A stretch of DNA of 64,000 bases, from the NCBI GenBank assembly GCA_025765595.1, contig JAIVFH010000051.1, positions 62,001 through 126,000 on the forward strand, given 5' to 3'. The position numbers and the translations under genes are program-made. This DNA comes from Obelidium mucronatum. Lineage: Eukaryota > Chytridiomycota > Chytridiomycetes > Chytridiales > Chytriomycetaceae. Shown one piece after another: positions 56,574 to 64,000 of this stretch. Each line of letters starts with the position of its first letter. Position 1 is the stretch's first letter. The notes under the pieces are model-generated. The model was not told the DNA's origin and ran no database searches. It saw only the letters and a program-made list of their open reading frames with translations.

Positions 56574-57007
56574 GGACCTGCTTTTGTGTATTCGCTCAAA
56601 AAGATTGAATCAATGAAATAAACCTCCCCTGTTTCCTTTTTTTTTTTTTGACCCCGGCCGGAAGGAACACGGAACGGAAGCGAATATCCATGTCATGGGG
56701 CCATCACAAGAATGGAATTCAAAGCGTGTCTCGCCACCCTTGGGAATGGCCTTCCAAGAGAAAAAAAGGTATGACTGTATTCCATAAGACTCCGCTTGTC
56801 CTGTAGCTATTGCGCAATGTAGTTCCGGATAGGTCTTGGCGAGCTATTTTTACGGTGATTGAAAACCAATCGCCACCTCAACCACCCCATGACCATTTTT
56901 TCACGTGCCTGCAGTGATCACACAGAATTTAGGTATAAATGCAAGGGTCTGCCCCACCATTCCCCATCCAAGCCACTCACAAGCGAAAAAAAAAGACTGC
57001 CTTCTAA
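56574..57007. other. Gene-free spacer and likely promoter of the next gene
   Basis: Poly-T tract at 56638-56650. A TATA-like tataaatg lies at about 56934, roughly 75 bp before the next start codon. Nothing else is supported. Confidence 0.45.
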
Positions 57008-58184
57008 ATGATAGCCAACATCCTCTCCCTCACTCTTGCCGCCCAAGCAGTCCTTGCTTTCGCTCCAGTCAACGACGGCCACAACAAAGCCGCGTACGGA
57101 GGTCCCTTAGTCTACGGCGGCGGCCGCCTCCTCCCAAACGCCAAAATCTACCCAGTCTACGTCGGAAACGCCCGCGACCAAGCCAAAACCAACGCCTTCT
57201 ACGCCAGCATCGGGGGCTCAACCCACTACTCCATGCTCACCGAATACAACACCAACGGCTACCAATTCGGCCCCTCCCAATTCGTAAAATCCTTCACAGG
57301 CAGCGTTTCGGGAGGAACCGATCCAGCCGCCGTCGTCAAGACCCTCTTGGCGTCCGGCGTGGTTGGGCCGATCCCTGCAGATGCTTACTTCCCTGTTCAC
57401 TATGGTCCTGAATACGATGCCACTGTAGCAAGCAGTTGTTCCTCGTACTGTGCGTATCACGCGTCGTTTACTTATAATGGACAGAAGGTTGCGTATGCGA
57501 TGATGCCGGATTGTTCTGCGACGACGTGTCATAATGGGTATCCGGGGCCTACTCAGTTTGATTCCATGACTTGTATTGCGGCTCATGAGTTGTTGGAGGC
57601 GGTTACTGACCCGGATCCTACGTCGGGGTGGAATGGGAATGGTGAGATTGGGGATATTTGTTATGGACAATGTGGTGGTGTTGTTGGTAAGGGGGTTACA
57701 GTTCTTTTGCATGTACAGTTATAGTAGACTGATCTTTTTTTTTTTTTTTTTTTTTTTAATATTTATTAGGTGGAGACGGTGCGACCATCAATGTTCAATA
57801 CGAATACTCTAACCGTGAAAAGAAGTGTATTCTTAACCCAAGCGGTGTGGTAACCAAGACCACAACAACAACTACAACCACAACCAAGGCCGCTACCACC
57901 ACCACTACCACCACCACCAAAGCCGGTACTACTACAACCACCACCACTACAAAGCCTGTCACAAAGACTACCACCAAGGCCGCTACCACCACCACCACTG
58001 GCTCTTCTGGTGGTGGCCCAGTTGTTGGTGGTGCTTGTACCCAAGGTGTTTCAGCAGTGCTCTGCTGGGACAATGTACTACTGCCAAGGAAGCAAGTGGA
58101 TTGTTTGGTACGTTGGCTGTTGAAAAAAGATTCGTCAAACAGAGTTGGAGGGGGGGGTTTGTTTTTTTTAGGAGCCATCTATGA
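57008..58184 (+). CDS. Secreted protein with HE-x-x-E motif, Thr-rich linker and Cys-rich C-terminus
   Basis: Exons are about 57008-57686, 57770-58107 and 58172-58184. A clear signal peptide (MIANILSLTLAAQAVLAFA) precedes a 220-residue domain with paired cysteines (SSCSSYCAYH) and AAHELLEAVTDPDP..EIGDICYGQCGG. This segment resembles EXORDIUM/PHI-1-type secreted proteins and could bind metal. Next is a linker of about 60 residues built of Thr runs separated by KA and KP, surely O-glycosylated. The end has the pattern of a small carbohydrate-binding module (CTQGVS, then CSAGTMYYCQGSKWIVW), which needs a one-base shift near 58051. The 57 kb half is strikingly C-rich in third positions. Confidence 0.7.
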
Positions 58185-59019
58185 CCTTTTGAGAGAATAA
58201 AAAGACAAAGTAGTATTAAATAACTTTTGGATTTTATTAAAACTTGAATATAACAACTCAAGTTCACACCCTTTATTTAGTCGCAGGCGGAAGAAATTTC
58301 ACTGTAATCCGGTATATTATTTACGAATAAAATTCTTGAGGGATTGTTTTTTTTTTTCTTAGAGACACTGTTTAGGTTTTGGGCTTTGACAAAATTTTTC
58401 AAACTCCGCGATGATGGAGCGGCAAGGCGACCGCTGAACGAGAAATCAAAGATTTTTTTTTTTCGACTTGCAGTTTGAAGAACTTAGGGTAAGTTCGTAA
58501 AAAAATTTTTTTTAAATGTAATCAACGATTAATTTCTGTTTATGCTTTGCGCTGTCCCTCTTCCGCGATTTTGTATTCCTGAATCACTACTGCATCACAA
58601 AGAGAAAGAGTATTTTTGATGACCCTTGACCCACGCGTCGGAAACTTCAAACAGATATCGTTGTGGTATTAGAACCAGTACACTTACTCTTGATGCCTTC
58701 GCCAGGCTGAGAGACGTCGGCGCCAGTGAAAATCATGTTCACAGCAAGACAAAAAGGAGGGAGGCATGGAATTGGCAAAACGAAGTAAAGAAGCATTCAC
58801 TGGAACGATGGATAAGACAGCGGCAATTGACGTGACGGCAGGGAAATCCCAAGATCTGCCCCGCATAGTGAAACTTTCGCTGCCGCATCGGGCGGGCGGT
58901 CAATCAAATCATTGAAATCAAGGATTTTTTTTTGCACAGGAACTTTGGTTAGACACCAACACTCTCAAATTCTCAAACAACAAGCACAGTATTATTGAGA
59001 TAAAAGACACATCAAGAAC
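58185..59019. other. Gene-poor spacer
   Basis: Poly-T and AT-rich patches (58340-58520) and scattered short frames with no recognisable product. Polyadenylation-type AATAAA lies at 58196, just after the upstream gene. Confidence 0.5.
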
Positions 59020-59706
59020 TTAAACTCTGAATGCACTCAAAATAGTACTGCACTGTTCGCCAAAAGCGGCCGCATTTGACTTGAACCACTTGTTACCAGC
59101 GGCAATTTGATCCTCGGCACAGCCCTTCTCCACACACAAGCCGTCGCCTTCCCCGGCACCCTCGGACATGTTGTTCACGTGCATGCAGATGGACGCCAGA
59201 GACGACTTGTCCAGCAGCGCGTCGCTCACCAGACACGAGGCGAAGCACGGCGGCGTGTTTGCGAGCATGCCGTAGGCGGCCAGGATGGCGACGGTGTTTC
59301 CGAACAAGTGGTACTTTTCGCCGTCGACGGGGCGCGCGGCGTCGTAGACGCGCGCAGCCAGCTGCTCTTCCGACACGCCGAAGCACGCGGACGCGACGCC
59401 CTTCGCGAACGCCGCGTCGAGCAGCGCCGCCGCCGCGCGCGGAAGCTCAGCGGCGCCGCACGCCGTCTGCAGACACGTCGCCACGAAGCCGACGCTGCGG
59501 CCCGTCGTGCCGCCGATCAGGTAGCACACTTCGGGGATGCCCGCCAGTGGCTTCGGCGCGTGCTGAGCCCCGAGGGTAATGAGGCACTGCGTGAGGCACG
59601 CGGGTGCCGCGGCGAGCGCCGCAGTGGCGGCATCGGACGCGGGCGTTGGTTCGGCGACGGGCGCCGCGAGTACACTGGCGGCGAGGAGAAGGAGCAGAGT
59701 TTTCAT
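59020..59706 (-). CDS. Secreted cysteine-rich protein with two six-Cys repeats, CFEM-like
   Basis: 228 codons, single exon, with signal peptide MKTLLLLLAASVLAAPVA. Two repeats have nearly equal cysteine spacing: Cys 37, 41, 61, 78, 83, 108 (x3, x19, x16, x4, x24) and Cys 154, 158, 174, 191, 196, 219 (x3, x15, x16, x4, x22). The C-x3-C and C-x4-C pairs recall CFEM domains of fungal surface proteins, though the CFEM CxC is absent. The reading frame is far richer in G+C (many GCG, GCC, CGC codons) than any neighbour. TATA-like sequence is not obvious. The function is unknown; secretion is well supported. Confidence 0.75.
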   Translation of the reverse strand: MKTLLLLLAASVLAAPVAEPTPASDAATAALAAAPACLTQCLITLGAQHAPKPLAGIPEVCYLIGGTTGRSVGFVATCLQTACGAAELPRAAAALLDAAFAKGVASACFGVSEEQLAARVYDAARPVDGEKYHLFGNTVAILAAYGMLANTPPCFASCLVSDALLDKSSLASICMHVNNMSEGAGEGDGLCVEKGCAEDQIAAGNKWFKSNAAAFGEQCSTILSAFRV

Positions 59707-60148
59707 GGTCTGGTAATATTACATCAGTGCTATTACTTTGCGGCTTATACTTCTTGGTACTAAGTGCTTACATTGTTGTGTTGGTTGAAGGATGATTTTA
59801 TCCGACGCGTTTGTTTGTTTGTTTGTTTGTTTGGAGAATTGTCAGATAGTACTAAGGTTCAATACCACAACTGAAACGAATGCAAATCAGCTAATATATT
59901 ATTAATAAAGCAATCTTTATTTCGCTTTGTATGATACCAAAAATTATTATTGAGCTGGAGCTGATTTTGGGGATCATGGGATCTTATTAGTGCCCGCGAA
60001 GGGTTCACTGAATCATCACTTACGCAGTACCAGAAAGAATGCCGCACACTGAATGACTGTCGGTGAAATAAGTTTGAAGGTATGTGGTAGACTTTCTGAA
60101 GTGTTCAACGGGTTGACAGAGTTTTGCAGTTTCTCGTAAAAACAATGC

Positions 60149-60619
60149 TTGGTAGGCCCCAAACCAGTCCAAATCCTCTTTGCTCCTCTGCGACGCCACA
60201 AGTCCCGTGTCGATTCTCGCCGCGAAAAAACTTTTGCCAATGTTGTTCTTTTGATTGGTCCAGACAAGGAGCCAGTCTTTGCCCAATGCCGCAGTGCTCT
60301 TCAGCTCGGTCTGACTACTATAAACACGCTCTGCCGCCTCACGCTGGAGCTCAGATACAAAACTTGAATTCGCGGCTGGGGTGTCAACGAGGCCGTGGAG
60401 GATGTTGATGCTGACGTTGTTTCAATGCATGATCTTGAAAAATGCCCTCACAGCGAACGAAAACGTCACTATTGCAGAAAACAATTGAGATCAGACTTCT
60501 TTAAGCCTCTCGTGGATGTTCTTGTGGGAAGAGTACAATTGTGGGAAATAACTCAAGCCGCGATGTATCAAAAGTTGGGCGCTGAGTTGAAGAGGAAGAT
60601 TCCGACAATTTTACACTGA
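60149..60619 (+). pseudogene. Unknown ORF interrupted by one in-frame TGA
   Basis: The same frame is open on both sides of a single TGA at about 60365: 72 codons before it (LLIGPDKEPVFAQ) and about 84 after it (DVVSMHDLEKCPHSERKRHYC, LWEITQAAMYQKLGAELKRK). The His/Cys cluster could be a metal site. No family recognised. It may be a relic, or the TGA may be a substitution in a recently lost gene. Confidence 0.4.
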
Positions 60620-62080
60620 CTTGAAGGACTCATCGCAAAAAAATTGGCCATCTCCCAGGTGATCGGGAGATGTGAAATGTTTATGTTGGATTGATATTGG
60701 TTTGGACAAATACCCTATGCAAAATTGATGTAACAGTGTAAGCCTGTCCGCAGGTGATGTGAGTCAAACATGACTAAGTTGTGTGTTACGGATGGCAGAA
60801 GGGATTGTCGGAAGGGCAGCAAGGTATGGTATTGGAAGAATAATTTCAAATGGTGTATTACTGATATATACTGAATGTATAGTATGGGTATTTTTAATTG
60901 ACATTAGTTGGATATCGGCTGGGATATCGGAAGCATGCAACAAAAATATATCACTTGGATGTCCCATCTGATTTCCTAAGCTAATCCAGAAAGAATGTTA
61001 AATCTGTGTCATATTTAACAATGACCCTATACAGGAGCAATGGTACGTCCGCCTGGTGTTGAGTCAAGCCTTCCTGGCCACGTTCTGTACGATTACTAGA
61101 TTTATTTTTGCTACATACACCAAATCGACATTTACCATAGGTATCCAACGTCCATAGGCTCCAATGCAGTTTCTGTGCTCTGATAGAATGTCTGCAGGTT
61201 AGTCTTTGGTGACATACGCAGTGTATAGATAATCAGTATGCCACTTGCGTTTGGATTAGACTTGAAAATCATACTCTCAAAAGATACAGCCTTTCTACTG
61301 GTTACGGAAACATAGGGAATTCCTTTAAGCAATATAAATTACAAGTAGACACAAGTTTATTTGGAAATAGAAAATCAACATGAAAGTGGGGCAAACAAGC
61401 AAAAGCCAACACAACTTGCGCACGCAGAGCAGGAGTGAAAAAATTGTTGGTGTGTTTATTCTCCATGAGTACTTGCAGCTGCCAGTATTGTTGATTGGAT
61501 TGAGGCAAGGGATAGGAAACAGTTTGCTTCTTCAACGAGGATCTATTTAATGTGTTGCATTAAAGCAGAGAAGCTATTTTCATAAAACCATACAAATAAC
61601 AGCACACCTTATACGTTGAGTCTCCGCCCGATCCCAGTTCTGCGTGAAATATAAGAAGCGAGTTTAGTCAATCACAGCACAAAGAGTGAAAGCAAGCCTG
61701 GTTATTGACTGAAACAAACCCACAGTAAGCAATCGAACCATCGCCGTCGTGGTTAGTCTTAACAGCACTGGCGACAGTCGTGCTATTTCTACATATTTTG
61801 ATTAGCCTGTGCAGACACACAATGCAAGACTGTAAGACAATCCTTACCATGTACTGATAGTGGTTGTTAGGAACTTGATAGTGGTTGTTAGGAACTTTTT
61901 TTCCCTTTTTATCTGTATTTTTTGGGCATTGAAAGGCAGAGAATAATGACCCGAGTCCGCATTTTCCTAAGTTTACACACATCCTCAGTTGCAAGAAAGA
62001 ATAGCAATTGGGAATTGAAGGAACAATATATACATTATATATACAACAGCTGCAAAACCCCTTGAAAAACTATTGAAAAC
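60620..62080. other. Gene-free AT-rich region
   Basis: No convincing ORF on either strand. It contains the 21-bp tandem duplication listed separately and short AT palindromes near 62030. Nothing else is supported. Confidence 0.5.
61856..61897. repeat. Tandem duplication of a 21-bp unit
   Basis: GATAGTGGTTGTTAGGAACT plus one base occurs twice in direct succession. Confidence 0.9.
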
Positions 62081-62092
62081 CCATATAAAAAT

Positions 62093-62166
62093 TGTCAATG
62101 ACGGGCTTCGAACCGGTAACCTTCTCTCTTGATCTCACGCTCAAACCAACTGAGCCAGATTCGTAA
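62093..62166 (-). other. Degenerate tRNA or tRNA-derived SINE head
   Basis: On the minus strand an A-box-like TGGCTCAGTTGG and, 40 bases later, a B-box-like GGTTCGAAGCC are spaced as in a tRNA. The D stem (GCTC/GAGC) pairs and the T stem pairs four of five. The anticodon and acceptor stems do not pair. It is therefore a decayed tRNA or the head of a tRNA-derived short element; no poly-A tail was found. Confidence 0.4.
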
Positions 62167-62905
62167 TATACTGTTCTCTTTTTAAAAACATATAACGGAT
62201 GTATCCCGTTCAGCGTTCTGGCTCTGAAACAAAAATCAGAAGCCAGATGACAAGGGGAAGGAGGCGCCAATTTCCGCCACGCATTGACAGACTTGGACAG
62301 ACAAGTTGTACCGATGCCACCACAAACGGACTTGAACGCAACCGTTAGAAACCCCGATAGCAATGAGACCGCCGTATTTAAATTCAGCCCCGAGCGGCTT
62401 GGAGACGAACTGCAACAAGCAACCGACGCTATTCAAGTTGTCGGACGGATCAAGCGACGCAACAGCTGAGACCAACTTGAAGTGAACTGGCTTGAGCGCG
62501 GTCGATAGAACTTGATTAGCTTGTAGCAAGGTTGTTGGTTTGAAATTGGGCCAAAGGACTAGAGATCGACGCAATTGCATGGCATCGATCGATCCAGCGC
62601 GGAACCAGCACCGACCGGAGCACTGCATTCCCAAGCACGTAAGCTAATCGAAGAGAAGAAATACAAAGTAAAGGACTCACCTGCCGAGGATCAAGATTGA
62701 TGAGGTCGAGAGTGGGAGGCAACTCTGGGACCAGCAGCGGACTGCTGCTGCTCATAGCATCATCCCTCATTGTCACGAATCTCTAGAAATCGGTTATGGG
62801 CTGCAGTCCCAGTCCCCAGGTATGTCGAGATGCCGTGACAAGAGGGATTGATAACTGAGGATCACTGATTTCTAACTGAATTTTAACTGTAAAAACGAAA
62901 AAGCC

Positions 62906-64000
62906 ATGACCACCACAGTACAGGCAGCCCCGCCTCCAAGACTCACCCGCGAACAGAGGAATCGAGGCGTCGCTCACTGGAGAGATAGGGCCATCGCCGC
63001 CAATGCTAGGGGTGCCGCTGGATGGGTTCAAGAGTATAACCGTCGCCTTCAGCTGTGGCGAAACACCCCTGCTAACCGCAGGGAACAACAAGCTGATGGA
63101 TTGAGTGCCAAAGAGCGCCAACAACGTGGAATGAGAGACTTGAAACAGCGTCAGCGCCGTGTTAGGCAGGTTCTAATTGCCATTTGTGAAAATCTAATGT
63201 TCTGTTTTAAGGGAGGGGCAATACATCGAGTTTATACAGCAATTGAAAAGGAAAACTTTGATGTCATTCATATTGGAGATACGCAGCCAAAAGAAGTCGA
63301 ATCCTTTTGGGGGAAAAAGCCGCTGGTGTTGATGTTCTATGAAAATCAACTTGTCGGTTACACCCTCAATCACAAAAACACACGAATTGACCCGCACACA
63401 CTTGCTGATTACTACCAGAGTTTGAAGGACTTCTGTTATTCTTACCGGTGAGTATGCATTGGTGCTATGGTGCTAAGAGACTTACTTGATTGACAACGTC
63501 GCCTGCATAGACAACTCCCTCCACCGGAGAGTGACTCCCACAGTAATTGCTATCCAGATCGCGTCAATCAAAGCAAATCGGGAATGTTCAATTTCTCTAT
63601 TCGCTATGGAATCGGCCAGTGGGGTGCAGAGAATGCCAAACTTGCCGTATCTGTGTCGTCGTTTCGAGCCACCTTTGTCCCAAAAACCAAGCCACCCAGC
63701 AATTCAGCAAATAATGTAACAAGCGCCAGTCTTGGAAATACATTTGGATATTCCCAAAGGACGCAGCATGTGAGCAACTTGTCCTGTCCTCCAGCAATTC
63801 CTCACAACACCAACAGATTGTCCGCCTTGTAGATAAATTGAATCTCTTATTTTTCCCTGAAGGCATTAAGCGAAAGAACAGAGTCGCCGCCCTTATCAAA
63901 AGACAAGAACATGAAGTACTTTGGCGTCTCAAAGAAAACGGGAACTATCCGCTACGATACATAGCTTCTGGGATATTAAATCCAAACCATGCTGATACAA
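62906..64000 (+). CDS. Unknown protein, runs off the window
   Basis: Exon 62906-63447 starts MTTTVQAAPPPRL, rich in Arg/Ala/Gln (RQRRVRQVL). It continues with an ordered part (VYTAIEKENFDVIHIGDTQPKE, SFWGKKPLVLMFYENQLVGYTL). A GTGAGT..CATAG intron leads in frame to 63511 and on to about 63717 (MFNFSIRYGIGQWG). From about 63735 a different frame is open to the window end (LLFFPEGIKRKN, GNYPLRYIASG), so at least one more intron or shift is present. No family is recognised. It may be element-derived. Confidence 0.5.

Noticed and set aside
58626..58866. Short frames on both strands at 58.6-58.9 kb
   Set aside because: No domain, no similarity between strands or to neighbours, and no splice support.
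59107..59763. 218-codon plus-strand frame opposite the Cys-rich secreted protein
   Set aside because: High G+C suppresses stops in all frames; only the minus frame has a signal peptide and ordered cysteines.

Overview
The window comes from a fungus with short spliceosomal introns (mostly about 45-90 nt, GT..AG). A zoosporic fungus (Chytridiomycota) is most likely. It holds fungal housekeeping genes (Tul1-type membrane RING ligase, Tfb1, Apn2, cytochrome c peroxidase) together with Crinkler (CRN) proteins, which are known from oomycetes and chytrids. The phylum is an inference.

Left part (1-11,150): a fast-evolving accessory block. Three CRN genes (4398-5914, 6423-8094, 9834-11074) all lie on the minus strand, and copies of the 3' end of a nuclear-pore TPR/Mlp1 gene sit between them. 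The intact TPR gene (11151-18328) is at the right end of the array. A 1,618-bp stretch at 1-1618 recurs, apparently identical, at 8237-9854. Inside it a TPR fragment is split by a transposon-like element (609-3970) that carries a nested MITE with an 8-bp target-site duplication (1526-1878). A 3'-terminal exon of a sterol reductase and a fragment resembling the mS37 gene start are also stranded here.

Middle part (18.3-31 kb): DNAJC8-like and TFIIH p62 genes, then five paralogous Golgi-type glycosyltransferases with C-terminal PAN/Apple domains. Only one (26818-28411) has an open frame throughout. A tRNA-Ser(GCU) and a RapZ C-terminal-like gene follow.

31-50 kb: an internally deleted prephenate dehydratase copy, an SDR, an UNC-93-like transporter and a Tul1-like E3 ligase. 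Next come a 5'-truncated ankyrin gene, a LINE-like retroelement with 74-bp 5' repeats, and two unknown tandem paralogues. An intact ankyrin/zinc-finger gene, an intact chorismate mutase-prephenate dehydratase fusion and APN2 complete the stretch. The ankyrin and prephenate dehydratase genes therefore each occur twice, one good copy and one damaged copy.

50-64 kb: mS37, a BTB-TLDc protein, a DNA ligase with PBZ and SWIM zinc fingers, glycine cleavage H protein, cytochrome c peroxidase, two secreted proteins, long gene-poor stretches and a partial unknown gene at the edge.

Many conserved genes show single-base frame breaks. Some are decayed duplicates, but those in single-copy housekeeping genes may be assembly indels. 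Intron borders were read by eye. Where exon lengths sum to a multiple of three they are well supported; others are approximate.
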